From Theocolax elegans (lineage: Eukaryota; Arthropoda; Insecta; Hymenoptera; Cerocephalidae), in contig CM047428.1 of assembly GCA_026168455.1 (NCBI GenBank), forward strand, positions 42,206,769-42,270,768: DNA of 64,000 bases, given 5' to 3'. Positions 1-11,349 of this stretch are shown here, piece after piece. The notes under the pieces were generated by a model that worked only from the letters and a program-made list of their open reading frames with translations, was not told where the DNA came from and made no database searches. Every line of letters starts with the position of its first letter. The first letter of the stretch is position 1. Both the position numbers and the translations under genes were made by a program.

Positions 1-1419
1 GTTGGTATAGCCACAAACGCCATCAATGCTGGTCGGAGTGCAAGGCGGATGAGTGCCATCATCACCTTGGACATCCGGAATGCCTTCAACTCTGCCAGAT
101 AACACGACATCATGTTGTCCCTGCAGCACTTCCAAGTGCCACTCTATCTCAGGGAGGTCATCTCGAGTTACCTGACTGACCGTACTCTGCCCTACGACAC
201 CGACGACGGTGTGCACTCCCACAACATCACGGGAGGCGTGCCGCAGGGTTCGGTCATTGGGCCCCTACTCTGGAACGCTGTCTATGACGGCCTGCTTAGG
301 CAGAAACTTCCGGAGGGTGTCTCGATGGTGGCTTTCGCGGACGACGTGGCGCTAGTGGTGGTCGCAAAGAGTGTCGAAGAGATCGAATATCTCGGAGACG
401 TCTCTATAGAAGTGGTCGCCACATGGTTGAGAGACCACGGACTTAGTCTGGCGGCGGAAAAAACGGAGGCGGTGCTCATCTCTCGCACAAAAAAGGAGAG
501 GACCGCCACCTTCACGGTAGGTAAAGAACGGATACGGTCGGTGAAAACGTTGAAGTATTTAGGGGTCACACTAGACGCGCGGCTATCGTTCAAACACCAT
601 CTCGCGAACGCAGGCTCAAAGGCGGCAAAGGTGGCCCGTGCGCTGGCGGGCATCATGCCCAACATCGGGGGACCCCAGCAACCACGAAGGTCCCTCCTTG
701 CCTCGGTAGTGAGCTCCGTAATTTTATACGGAGCTCTTATCTGGGCTGATGCCTTGAACAGGCACAAGAGCTTTGGTGCTCCGTGCCAGAGAGCCTGCAG
801 GATAGCTGCACTAAGGGTGGCCCGGGCATACCGAACCGTATCTGACATTGCGCTCTCGGTGGTCGCGGGGACCGCCCCCTTCGACCTGCTGGCAGCCGAG
901 AGAGCTGAAAGACACCGTGAGGGCGGGCGACGTCTAGAAGAGAACCGCTGCGACAACCGATGGTCATTGCGGACCGTAGAGGAGTGGCAGCGGAGATGGG
1001 ACTCAGCCAGGGACGGCCGCTGGACCTACCGCATCATCCCGCGGATCCGGGAGTGGGCGAGCAGGAAACACGGCTTCGTCAGTTTCCAGCTTACCCAGAT
1101 GTTGACCGGGCACGGATGCTTCCGTAGCTACCTATTTCGTATAGGGGTCTACGGCAGCGCAGAGTGCCCGGCTTGTCCAGGGGTGGACGAAGACGTGGAA
1201 CACGTCCTCCTACGGTGTCCTCGTTTCAGGGAGGAACGGGACCAATTTCAAATCACTTGGAGCGGTCCCCTCACCCCTGAGGACATCGGGGCGTGCCAGC
1301 TTGGCTCCCAGGAGGGATGGAACGCGGTAGTGACCCTCTGTACGTACGTAGTGGACAGGCTGGGTCTCATCAGAAGAGAAGAGGAGAGAAGAGTTGCGAT
1401 GGCAGCAGTAGTGGCCTAG
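1..1419 (+). pseudogene. R1-clade ORF2: reverse transcriptase C-terminal part, in-frame stop
   Basis: ORF2 of an R1-clade LINE encodes endonuclease and reverse transcriptase for target-primed reverse transcription. Frame 1 is open from base 1. RT block A (LDIRNAFNSAR) is at about 67-99, and a TAA at 100-102 sits where copy 3 (38546) has Trp. The strongest open segment then starts at ATG 112 and runs 435 codons. Block B (GGVPQGSVIGPLLWN) is at about 232-276 and block C (FADD, both catalytic Asp present) at 334-345. A C-terminal CCHC-type zinc motif (CPAC...HVLLRC) lies at about 1167-1220, as is usual for this clade. One nonsense codon separates it from an intact frame; the N-terminal part lies outside the window. 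Copy 2 (31076-32170) is highly similar. Confidence 0.85.
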
Positions 1420-1610
1420 TCTAGCCGTTGCCTCCCCCCGCGAAGTAATGCCTTGCGGCGGCTCCCGCGGGGGAATAAAGGTAAGTAAAGAGATGGAGTT
1501 TTAGTGGGTATGCCTTTCGACATCCTTCGGTAGGAGAGTCCCACACACGGGGAGTCTCGCATGGCTCCAGTCATGGTGCATTAAGCATTTCTCCACCTCT
1601 TCGGAAAAAG
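1..1610 (+). mobile_element. R1-clade LINE, copy 1 (3' half)
   Basis: This is the 3' half of an R1-clade non-LTR retrotransposon, starting inside the reverse transcriptase at the window edge. Coding sequence runs to 1419, followed by a GC-rich 3' UTR (1420-1605) and an A-rich tail. The same UTR, ending in the same CACCTCTTCGG, recurs at 32171-32355 in copy 2, which fixes the element's 3' end at about 1605. The tail here (AAAAAGGAAAAA) merges into the terminus of the adjoining foldback element. Confidence 0.85.
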
Positions 1611-1611
1611 G

Positions 1612-3076
1612 AAAAATTACTACGAAAATTTGGGGTGCATTATGCTGGCGAGGTCATTGAGCGATATTAAAAAAAACCTACAGGAACATTTAGCTACATT
1701 TTAGCTAATTTATTACCAATTCCATTAGTTTATAGCCGTTACCGATCACTTTTTCACACCGCGACATACCAGCTTAATAGTTTAGCTGGCCCGACTCTTT
1801 AATAACTCTGGTTCTAATAGAGCTACAAATCCATGCTACAGCTCAAAATTTTTAGCCTGTCGAGTACTTTCAGATAGGCTATTGTCAGTTTAAATAATTT
1901 CTAAAATGATGAAATAAATAACTAAAAATATACTTCATCATATTGAATCATTTTATATTACTTCTTAATCTGTAGAGGACAGGATGGCCCGTATACGGGC
2001 CAGGGACAAGATTTTTGAAAAGTCATCAAATATTTGCCAAACGACCTATAAGAATCTGACATAAGTTTTGGGGAATTTACAATTAATTTTAATTTAATAA
2101 TTTAATTTCATACAAACATATATGATATATGATAGATGATATCCGGATGACCTGGAGGTTACCCTGGTCACCTAGACATCGTCTCTAGGAAGTAATCATT
2201 TTTTTTCAAATTCATGCATTTTAGCATGTAGACTTCTAAGTAAATGATATTCGGATGACCTTGAGGTCGCCCTGGACACCTAGACATCGTCTCTAGGAAG
2301 TTACAATTTTTTATCAGATTCATGCATTTTAGCATGTAGAATTCTAAGTAAATGATATTCGGATGACTTTGAGGTCACCCTGGACACCTAGACATCGTCT
2401 CTAGGAAGTTACAATTTTTTTATCAGATTCATGCATTTTCGTATGTAGACTTTCCAGTAGATGATGTCCGGATGACCTGGAAGTCACCTAGGCCACCTAG
2501 ACATTGTCTCCAGGAAGTGATCATCTTAATATAAATATAAAAAATCATAAACAAAAAAAATTCAAACTTTTGAACTATGTAGAAGTTTGTTAAAATCGTT
2601 TACCCAAGTATTCTAATACTTTTTTTCAAATACTTTATTTGAAAAAAAGTATTCGACGAATTCTTTGTTTCTAATCAATATTCGAAATGATCTATTCGAC
2701 GAATACATCCATTCGAATACTGTATTCATTTTGAAGGATTCGCCGAATACTCCTTCGAATACTTCAGTAATCGCTTTTAATCAACTTCTACATTGTTCAG
2801 AAGGTTGAATTTTTTTTTTGTTTTTTATACTTTTTTTTCTCATTTTTTCATTTTATCATTTTCCCTCTGCATTTTAGGCTTGGGACTATCATATTTTATG
2901 AATATAGCTGCATTAAAAATGGGTATTATTATCTTTTTTTTGTTTCAAGTAATATTTGTAAGTGCTATTTTTTTTGGCTGCTGCTTTGTTTAAATATATT
3001 TATTATTAATTAATAATAACAATTGTAAGAATTATTGTTTTTAGTTGTTGCTTTGATTAAATATACACTATAATTA
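1612..3076. repeat. Left inverted arm of the giant foldback
   Basis: About 1465 bp, complementary to 6037-7688. Outer 500 bp are unique AT-rich sequence, then four 108-bp units, then stretches rich in TATTCGAA-type motifs (about 2610-2770), then an AT-rich segment with two copies of the GCAGC/GTTTAAATATA unit that is amplified at 5690-6140. A 66-codon open frame (2793-2993) has a mirror in the other arm, but its composition (mostly F, L, I and S) follows from poly-T and I do not call it a gene. Confidence 0.8.
2138..2530. repeat. 108-bp tandem repeat array, left arm (about 3.7 units)
   Basis: Units begin with GATATCCGG or GATATTCGG at 2138, 2246, 2354 and 2463, a spacing of 108-109 bp. Each contains GGATGACC..GAGGTCACC and ACCTAGACATCGTCTC(T/C)AGG, so each unit has short internal dyads. 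Divergence between neighbouring units is low. Confidence 0.85.
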
Positions 3077-3308
3077 GGGCTTCCGGTTAAGACTCGGAAC
3101 GATTCGCACGCGCTCGCGAAGGGCTTCCGGAAAAAGTAACAAATCGAGGGCGAATGGCAAAAATTGATCTCGGTAATTAGCTTCAAAAGGCAAAAGGATA
3201 GTGAAAAGTGTTAAGGAAAGTATTATCTAAAAAAATAGCGAAAAATACAGGAAAGAACGAAGTTTGAAAAAAAGGCTAGACTAAGAGGTTAGTTGGAACT
3301 GAGTTATC

Positions 3309-4520
3309 ATGGCGGATGAAAAAGGGCGAAACGAAGAGAAAACGGAGAAAGATATTGGTGAGAAAAACGTGGCAGAAGCAGACCGAGAAAGACTAAAGAA
3401 GAAGACAAGGATCAGAACAAAATAGATAGCTACTTAAACAGCAATAATATAGCTTTTGAAGTGAGTTTTGGGCAACAGAAGATAATGCACTCGCCGGTAA
3501 AAGACAAGGACGGAGAGAACGGCACGAAGACGCGAGAAACCAGTGGCGCGCACGCGCAGGCGCAGTATATACCGAGCGTGACTAACGTAGATAAAGTAGA
3601 GACGATAGTAGAGAGGGAGTTACTGCCGGCAAGAAAGATCGGTAGCACAATTGCGAGCGAGCGAGACACAGAAGCGAAAAGTAAACAACGTGGTATCGGC
3701 AAAGAATTAAACGCAGAGATACTTATAACATTGTTTAACAAGATAGAGGTGTTGGAAAGTCGAACTATAGCGTTAGAAAAGGAGGAAGTCAAGTTGGCAA
3801 ATGAAATTGCAGAGCTCAAGTATAAGATAGAAGAAGACAGGAAAGCATATAGAGACGACTCGAAAAGCACAAGAGAGGAAATCAAAGACTACGGAAATAG
3901 GTTAGAAATTTTCATAAATTCAAACAGAGTAGAAGAAAAGGAAGAGGAAAATAACAACAAGGAAAAAAGTCTGTCTAGTAATAATACGGAAAGGATAGAA
4001 AATGACAATGATATAATAAACGAAGAAGAGGAACTGGCTAGAGAATATTTAAAAGTGATACCGGAAGCATTAAGTAATCAAGAATTGGAATACGAACTTC
4101 AAGAACGAAAGGAAAGGAAGAAAAACATTATGGTGAGAGGAGTGAAAACAGTAGGCAGAGTAAAAGAGGAAATGAAAGAATTGATAAAAGGAAAATTAGG
4201 CTTACCGGCATATATAAAAAAAATTAAACCGAGGAGGACTATTACTGGAAATGGAATCGATGGGAAATAAAATTGAAATCATGAAAATGATGAAACTATT
4301 AAAAGGAATAAAAGTATGGATGGACCATGATTTTACAAAGAGGGAAGAAGAGATACAAACATGGCTAAAGAAAATTGAAGAGGAGGAAACGATTAAAGGA
4401 CACGAGGTTACAATTGGATACATGAAGATCAAGGTAGACGGAATATGGTACGCATGGAACGAGACGATGGGAAAACTATCAAGAATGGAGGAGAAGCAGA
4501 CATTTCGGAACAGGAAGTGA
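3309..4520 (+). pseudogene. LINE ORF1 (coiled-coil nucleic-acid-binding protein), frameshifted
   Basis: ATG 3309 opens a charged N-terminus that stops at 3425; a second frame takes over by 3461 and runs to 4270, and a third from 4251 to 4520. Together they read as one ORF1 of about 400 codons broken by two frameshifts. The middle is strongly predicted coiled coil (heptad-like E/K/L region, about 3740-3900). It is followed by KKNIMVRGVK (about 4120) and a C-terminal block with GNKIEIMK and a W-rich IWYAWNE motif, as seen in ORF1 proteins of I/Jockey- and L1-like LINEs. ORF1p binds the element RNA as multimers. The gene sits inside the foldback. Confidence 0.65.
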
Positions 4521-4530
4521 GAAGAAGGTA

Positions 4531-5680
4531 AAAGGGAAAAAGATTAGGTTAGTCACTTGGAATATAGCAGGAATTAGGAAAATTTTGGAAACATGGGATT
4601 ATTTAAAAAAGTTTGATATTCTGTTACTGCAGGAAACATGGCTAGAAGAAAAAGGTGAAAAGAAAATTATAAAAAATCTAGATAAAGAGTTTGATTGGGA
4701 AACTAAAAAAGCAATTAGATTAAATAGGAAAGGGAGGGCAAAAGGGGGAATTATAATAGGAATAAGAAAAGAAATTAAAGGAAAAATAGAGATAGAGAAC
4801 TGGAAATTAGGAATGACAATTAAAATATAAAAATAAATAATGAGGGTAATTCGAGAATTATTGTAATTTACAATAATGGTAACATTGATAAACTAATAAC
4901 GGAGTTAAAAATACAGATTGAGGAAGGTTTAGTAAACAATGAACAAGTAATAATGGTAGGAGATTTTAACGCAAGAGTAGGAGAATACAATATAGGAAAT
5001 CAGGGAGAATTAGGACTGTTCAGGAAATCGGAGGATAGACATGTAAATAGAGACGGCAGAAAATGATTACCATTATGCGAAGAAGTAGGTGCGAAAATAA
5101 GAAATGGAGAATAGGAGGGGGACAAGGAAGGTAAAATAACATTCGTAGGAGAGGGTAAAGGATCGGTATTAGATTTAGTATTGGAAATAGAAACTAATGG
5201 TAGTAGCATTATTAATAGAATAGAGGTAGTAACCAGGACAGAATCGGACCACTTACCAATCGAAATATTAATTGATACTAACATAGAAACAGAGAAAGGG
5301 AAAAATAAGGAGCAAAACAGAGGAAAAGATGAAAAAATGCTAAAATGGGAAATAAATAAAGTAAATGAATACATAAACGAAATGGAAGAGAGAGCAAAAG
5401 AAATTAAAAGTGAGGGAAAATTAGCCCAGGATAGATGGGAATTTTTAATAGAGAAAATATGGGAAACGGCAAACAAACTAGATATGATAAAAGGGTTAGG
5501 AAAAGAAAGAAATAATATGTTTGCAGCATTAGGAGGAATCGAGGGGAAAAATCAGAAAAAAATAGTATGGAATAGTCTTAAAAAATGGTTAAAAACAAAA
5601 AATGAACAGGATAAGAATAATTTAAAGGCGGAAAGACAAAAACTAAATAAAACAAGGGAAGATTATTATTACCAATAGTT
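4531..5680 (+). pseudogene. LINE ORF2 fragment: APE-type endonuclease, truncated
   Basis: Downstream of ORF1, the reading frame LVTWNIAGIRK (about 4549-4581) followed by FDILLLQETWLEE matches the start of an AP-endonuclease-like LINE endonuclease; E in QETW is the expected catalytic Glu. The frame stops at 4830. Later blocks occur in other frames, for example MVGDFNARVG (about 4954-4983) and SDHLPIEI (about 5247-5270). The sequence ends near 5680 before any reverse-transcriptase motif, so the RT is missing entirely. Several frameshifts mark it as dead. Confidence 0.7.
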
Positions 5681-5689
5681 AATAATACT

Positions 5690-6140
5690 TTAATAATGTA
5701 TATATTTAAACAAAGCAGCAACTATAAACAGTTACGCTTACGAATATTACTAATAATTTAATAATGTATATTTAAAAAAAGCAGTAAATAATATTAATAT
5801 CAATTACGAATGTTAATAATATTTTAATGTTAACAAGATTTTAATATTGTATATTAAACAAAGCAGCAAATAAAAATAATATCAATTACAAATGTTATTA
5901 ATATTTTAATAACGTATATTACACAAAGCAGCAACTACAAATAGATGCGCTAACAAATATTACCATTAATTGAATAATGTATATTTAAACAAAGCAGCAA
6001 CTAATATCAATATCAATTACATATCAATATCAATATTAATTATAGTGTATATTTAATCAAAGCAACAACTAAAAACAATAACACTTACAATTGTTATTAT
6101 TAATTAATAATAAATATATTTAAACAAAGCAGCAGCCAAA
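5690..6140. repeat. AT-rich satellite, 65-70 bp units, about six copies
   Basis: Units share the core (TA)TTTAAACAAAGCAGCAACTA followed by an AT-rich spacer ending AATAATGTAT. Cores occur near 5707, 5775, 5857, 5925, 5990, 6060 and 6125. Only about two units have a partner in the left arm, so the array is asymmetric about the foldback centre. Confidence 0.7.
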
Positions 6141-7688
6141 AAAAATAGCACTTACAAATATTACTTGAAACAAAAAAAAGATAATAATACTCATTTTTAA
6201 TGCAGCCATATTCATAAAATATGATAGTCCCAAGCTTAAAATGCAGAGGGAAAATGAGAAAATGAAAAAATGAGAAAAAAAAGTATAAAAAACAAAAAAA
6301 AAATTCAACCTTTTGAACAATGTAGAAGTTGATTAAAAGCGATTACTAAAGTATTCGAAGGAGTATTCGGCGAATCCTTCAAAATGATTACAGTATTCGA
6401 ATGGAAGTATTCGTCGAATAGTTCATTTCGAATATTGATTAGAAACAAAGAATTCGTCGAATACTTTTTTTCAAATAAAGTGTTTGAAAAAAAGTATTAG
6501 AATACTTGGGTAAACGATTTTATCAAACTTCTACATAGTTCAAAAGCTTGAATTTTTTTTGTTTATGATTTTTTACATTTATATTTAGATGATCACTTCC
6601 TGGAGACGATGTCTAGGTGGCCTAGGTGACTTCCAGGTCATCCGGACATCATCTACTGGAAAGTCTACATACCAAAATGCATGAATCTGATAAAAAAATT
6701 GTAACTTCCTAGAGACGATGTCTAGGTGTCCAGGGTGATCTCAAAGTCATCCGAATATCATTTACTTAGAAGTCTACATGCTAAAATGCATGAATCTGAT
6801 AAAAAAATTGTAACTTCCTAGAGACGATGTCTAGGTGTCCAGGGCGACCTCAAGGTCATCCGAATATCATTTACTTAGAAGTCTACATGCTAAAATGCAT
6901 GAATTTGAAAAAAAAATGATTACTTCCTGGAGACGATGTCTACGTGACCAGGGTAACCTCCAGGTCATCCGGATATCATCTACTGGAAATACTACATGCC
7001 AAAATGTATGAATTTAAAAAAAAATTGTCACATGCTGGAGACGATGTCCAGGTGGCCAGGGTGACCTGGTCAAATTTGCCCCCCCCCCCTCTTAAAATTA
7101 CACTCCCCACCCAATATTTTTTAAAAAAATCTACTGAAAAAAATTATCAAAATTATCTTCAACGCATATGTATGTATATGTTTGTATTAAATTAAATTAT
7201 TAAATTAAAATTAATTGTAAATTCCCCAAAACTTATGTCAGATTCTTATAGGTCGTTTGGCAAATACTTGATGACTTTTCAAAAATCTTATCCCTGGCCC
7301 GTATACGGGCCATCCTGTCCTCTACAGATTAAGAAGTAATATAAAATGATTCAATATGATGAAGTATATTTTTAGTTATTTATTTCATCATTTTATAAAT
7401 TATTTAAACTGACAATAGCCTATCTGAAAGTACTCGACATGCTAAAAATTTTGAGCTGTAGCATGGATTTGTAGCTCTATTAGAACCAGAGTTATTAAAG
7501 AGTCGGGCCAGCTAAACTATTAAGCTGATATGTTCGCGGTGTGAAAAAGTGATCGGTATCGGCTATAAACTATTGGAATTGGTAATAAATTAGCTAAAAT
7601 GTAGCTAAATGTTCCTGTAGGTTTTTTTTAATATCGCTCAATGACCTCGCCAGCATAATGCACCCCAAATTTTCGTAGTAATTTTTTT
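6037..7688. repeat. Right inverted arm of the giant foldback
   Basis: This is the reverse complement of 1612-3076, but about 190 bp longer. It has one more 108-bp unit and about 80 bp of extra sequence at 7060-7140, including a poly-C run (CCCCCCCCCC at about 7081). Confidence 0.8.
6590..7080. repeat. 108-bp tandem repeat array, right arm (about 4.5 units)
   Basis: The ACTTCCTGGAGACGATGTC-type start recurs near 6595, 6704, 6812, 6921 and 7029. Units are in reverse complement to those at 2138-2530. Copy number differs between the arms, so the arrays have expanded or contracted independently. Confidence 0.85.
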
Positions 7689-8800
7689 TTTTGATAAAGC
7701 CGAGTTTCAGTGGTCCAACTTGTGGTGAAACACCATAACTTTAACCTTTTAGTCTTTTTAATTAACCCAAAATTATAAAAAAGATTTTAAAACAATAGAA
7801 ATTTGTCATATTTTGGCAATACTTTAAAAAATGTCAAGAAAATAACTGTTTGATTTTAACACTGATCATTTCGGCTTCGAATTAATTAGAGGACCAAAAT
7901 TATGGCTAACTTACTTTTTTTATAGTATAACAACATACTAAATTTGTAATAAAATCGGTTCATCCAACCCCCTCCCCACCCCCCAAATGAAAAATATTTT
8001 ATGTGTGTACATTTTAAATATATAAAATATGTGGACATAATTCACTTTCTTTCTGACCACACGCACACACACCTTCTTTATAGTAACCTATAATGATCAT
8101 TTTACATAGACAGAATATATATACTTATTTTTTACTATTTGTCATCTTTATTTTCTTTCTGTATTTTATTTCTATCATTACTAGCGCCAAAATTTAACAG
8201 TATACTTATCTTGCCTTAACTTACACTGTTACAGAGCCCTTTTTTAAAAATAATTACTACTTTTTCATAAAAAAATTATAACACTCTTTTTGAGTTATGT
8301 CGGCAAGGTAAACCGCCATTTTCCCTTACACATTGACTTAATACAAGTACTATACCAAAATGTCAACATATTTAATATAGGACGCTTTATAATGAATATA
8401 AAACATTATAAAGTGATATAGATATGATAAGTATATATATAATATATACCAAAATATCAACATATTTAATATAGTACACTTTATAATGAATATGAAATAC
8501 AAATCTTTTTAAAAATAATTACTACTTTTTCATAAAAAAATTATAATACTTTTTTTGAGTTATTTCGGCAAGGTAGACCGCCATTTTCCCTTACACATTG
8601 ACTTAATACAAGTACTATACCAAAATATGAACATATTTAATATAGTACACATTATAATAAATATAAAACACAAATTTTTATAATTATATAAACTAAATGT
8701 ATTGACTGTAATAGTACACATATAATATTACAATATATAAAATGCCGCCGAACGAGCGTTAGCGAGTGAGGCAACTGTTGCTAGTTAATAATTAAAAGGA
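7689..8800. other. AT-rich gene-free stretch with a direct repeat
   Basis: No coding sequence or RNA gene is seen. A block of about 145 bp (8246-8390) is repeated 265 bp downstream (8511-8655), containing AAAAATAATTACTACTTTTTCATAAAAAAAT and GGCAAGGTA(A/G)ACCGCCATTTTCCC. Its tail (ACCAAAATATCAACATATTTAATATAG) occurs a third time near 8440. Confidence 0.6.
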
Positions 8801-8857
8801 ATCGATGTCGAGGGTCAGTTTTTTAAATAAATAAACACTATTTATTTAAATTTTGTT

Positions 8858-8900
8858 GTACAGCGTTTCGTCTGCGTGGTTTGCAGACCTCTTCAGGTAC
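8858..8900 (-). other. Hammerhead-like motif in the Penelope-like element
   Basis: On the minus strand the order is GTAC, CTGAAGA, a perfect six-pair helix GTCTGC/GCAGAC closing an AAACCAC loop, then GAAAC and a second GTAC. CTGANGA...GAAA is the hammerhead ribozyme core, and Penelope-like elements are known to carry hammerheads. One extra G sits at the base of helix II and I see no good helix III, so this may be an inactive relic or a minimal form. Confidence 0.4.
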
Positions 8901-9189
8901 TATAAATTTATTGAACACAAAATAACAATTTTAATAATTACAAATTAACGGACGAAATATTGAATTAATTGACGGAAGAAAATATTACCATTGATACACT
9001 GAAACGTAGAAGTAATAAGCCCAGATAGGCATCGTCGAATAATAAGAGTATCCGAAATCGAGCGAATTTATACAAAACAAAGCAAGTGTCTGCGAGTACA
9101 TGTGTATGTATGTTTACAAATTAAAAGTCAATTTCTTAGAAATACTCGGATATAAAAAGTCTCTTTAAATCATATCATAATACTTCTAT

Positions 9190-10220
9190 ATTGTCGGTTT
9201 AAATATTGTACGTCTTCTTTTCTATTGATAGTCGAATTATAATAATTAATGTGTAACATATCTGAAATAATTCGTTTTTTGTAAGATGACTCTCTATCTA
9301 ATATTTTTACATTGTTCCAATCGAACTCATGATCCGCATTTTCAACAATTTGTGCAGTAACAACAGCTTCTGGATTTTTATTTTTCTGGTGTTCTTTAAT
9401 TCTGTTTTTTGGCCAGCGTTTAGTTTCTCCGATGTAAGTTGCCGGGCATTTTTACAATTAAATTTGTATACTACCCCTGTCATATCCCATTTTTCAGACG
9501 AGTTTTTGCCTAATTTTATTATATTATTAAATTTGTGATTAATTAATGGAATTTTATTAATGTTAAATTTTTTTAACATGTTTGAACATTTATTAAAAAA
9601 CTCTTGATTATAAGGTACTGATTTAGTGCAAATTGGAAGCTGTTTTCTTGTTTCGCTTGTGACTGTGAATTTAATTTTACGTAGTCTGTTTTTAATTGCC
9701 AAATTAGTGAAATCATCGGGATAGTTATTCGTTTTTAAGAAGTTTCTAACAGTCATTATATTTTGTTTGTGAAATTGTTGATGAGATAAGATAATTGCTC
9801 TGTCTACTAAATTATAAATTATGTTTCGTTTTTGTTGAATAGTATGATTTGATTCAAAATTTAGTATACGATTAGAATTCGTTGATTTTTTAAATCAATT
9901 GGTTATAATGTTATTATCAGTTTTAATCAATCTAAGATCCAAAAAATTAATGCAGGTACTTTCTTCCATTTCATGTGTAAATTTTAAATAATTATTGTAG
10001 TTGTTAAAAACTTGTAAAACCGTATTTATGTGTTCTTTTTGTATAAATAAAAGTATGTCATCTACGTATCGATAGTAAATTAATGGGGAACAATTGTGTT
10101 TCTCTTTTAATTCTTTAAGGCAATGAGTCTCTAAATCATCCATTACTAAATCAGCAAATAATGGTGATATAGGAGAGTTCATTGGAGAACCGAATATTTG
10201 TTTGTATATTATATTGTCAA
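9190..10220 (-). pseudogene. Penelope-like ORF, C-terminal half: RT active site plus GIY-YIG nuclease
   Basis: The minus strand from 10220 reads DNIIYKQIFGSPMNSPISPL, then YYRYVDDILLFI (YVDD catalytic box, about 10060). After a linker comes a basic region with cysteines and GVVYKFNC...TYIGETKR, the GIY-YIG nuclease core (about 9425-9485). Breaks: a TGA replaces an expected Trp codon near 9900, and a frameshift between the C-K-N and TYIG blocks (about 9450) puts the nuclease core in another frame. The role would be template-primed reverse transcription at nuclease-made nicks. Confidence 0.75.
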
Positions 10221-10224
10221 AAGC

Positions 10225-11346
10225 TATAACGGTAAGCGAGTTACCGATCAGGTGAGTAACCGAAAAGAGTATCGAGATTGATGCGCGCGCAGGGAACGCG
10301 CGCGAGTATCGTGCGCGGGGAGAGTAAGGCGATAGAGTTCGCGCGCGCATGGCAACAACAACGTGCTGGTGACCGGCGTTAACTTTTTACGGGAAAAAGA
10401 ACCGAAGTGTCGGTGCATTTGGTGAGTGGGTGTGAAGTTTTCCTCCCCACCAATCTCCACGTCGGCGTGCGGAGCAGCACGGCCCACATAAAATGAGAGA
10501 AGGAAGCAAGGAGTAGCCAGCCTTCCCGACCGTAGGAGTGAGAGAGAGAGAAAGATACACGAGTACGAGCTCTCTCTCAGTGGCACAGCCTTTTCCCGCC
10601 TAGACGAGATATCTAGATTCGCGGTAAGTGGTGCACCACGTTTAGACCCGCGTGTCCGCCTAATATTTCGTGTCCCGATTTACCTGGTACGGTCCAGGTG
10701 AGGAAGCGTTTCTCCTTTCCCTCTCTCGTGACAAATGCCGCCCGGGTAGACAGGTCGGTAGTTCGCGGGAGCCACTTCACGAAAGAAGGCGCGCGTGACG
10801 TAGGAAGCTTCTACGTCAGAGCTCCCTACGCCAGAGATACAAACGTCACACGGTGTGACGTATGCCATCAGGTTAAGCAGCCGATCATTCCCGGATTGGT
10901 TGCTCGTAACTCGTTAGTTAATAGATTTTAAATACTTGTTTTCACGCTGACCTCGGGGGTAGTCATCGGTACGACTCCCCGTAAATTGTTAACGTTAATT
11001 TATAGTCAATTTGTTAATATTCAATTGTTAATTTAATAAATTGACTCGGCGAGACAATCTTTCTCGCCGATTAACGTCAAATATCGATTGTTGATAGTGT
11101 TTTACCGGTTACTGTTCTATCCTACGAATACCGCCCTCTCCGGTGTTTATCGTAGTTGGCAATTTTGGGCATAGGGCCCAACATACGGTATCTAAGTCAA
11201 ACGAGGTGTTTGACGTTGTTAACGGCATTGCAAGGGAATCAAAGTGATTCTCGGCCGCATCGTGGGACTGCACACTTAGGTTGGTAAGTTGGGACAAATT
11301 GGGCCTAACCGAGGCCTTACATTTCCCCAGTATCCACCCCGTTACA
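10225..11346. mobile_element. Solo LTR inserted in the Penelope-like RT
   Basis: The block starts TATAACGG and ends CCGTTACA (inverse: TGTAACGG...CCGTTATA), the TG...CA inverted ends of an LTR with one change. It is flanked by AAGC (10221-10224) and AAGT (11347-11350), a 4-bp target duplication with one mismatch. Deleting the block and one duplication joins the two halves of the RT in frame. Length is 1122 bp. No internal coding region is present, so it is a solo LTR, by duplication length likely Ty3/Gypsy. Open frames inside (for example 10698-10931) are not recognised as genes. Confidence 0.75.
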
Positions 11347-11349
11347 AAG

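Larger units (their letters stand above)
1612..7688. mobile_element. Giant foldback element with 1.5-1.65 kb inverted arms and tandem repeats
   Basis: The terminal sequence AAAAATTACTACGAAAATTT at 1612 is repeated in reverse complement at about 7669-7688. The two sides stay complementary inward to about 3076 and 6037. The arms include a conserved block (CGTATACGGGCCAGGG at about 1990, complement near 7300), a 108-bp tandem array and a poly-T-rich segment. Long inverted arms made of tandem repeats are the hallmark of Drosophila FB-type foldback elements; relationship to that family is an inference. No transposase is visible. The core holds a broken LINE (3309-5680), probably a passenger or later insertion. 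I did not find a clear target duplication because both ends are A/T runs. Confidence 0.8.

Noticed and set aside
282..967. Long minus-strand open frames over the R1-clade RT (also 30991-31718)
   Set aside because: They are antisense shadows of the GC-rich RT frame and recur in both copies only because the DNA is the same.
2793..6320. Mirror 66-codon hydrophobic open frames in the two foldback arms (2793-2993, 6120-6320)
   Set aside because: The sequences are inverted copies and the F/L/S/I composition follows from poly-T; no start context or known family.
2138..7080. Regularly spaced 108-bp repeats resembling a CRISPR array
   Set aside because: Whole units are repeated with no unique spacers, they occur in inverted arms, and the genome is eukaryotic.
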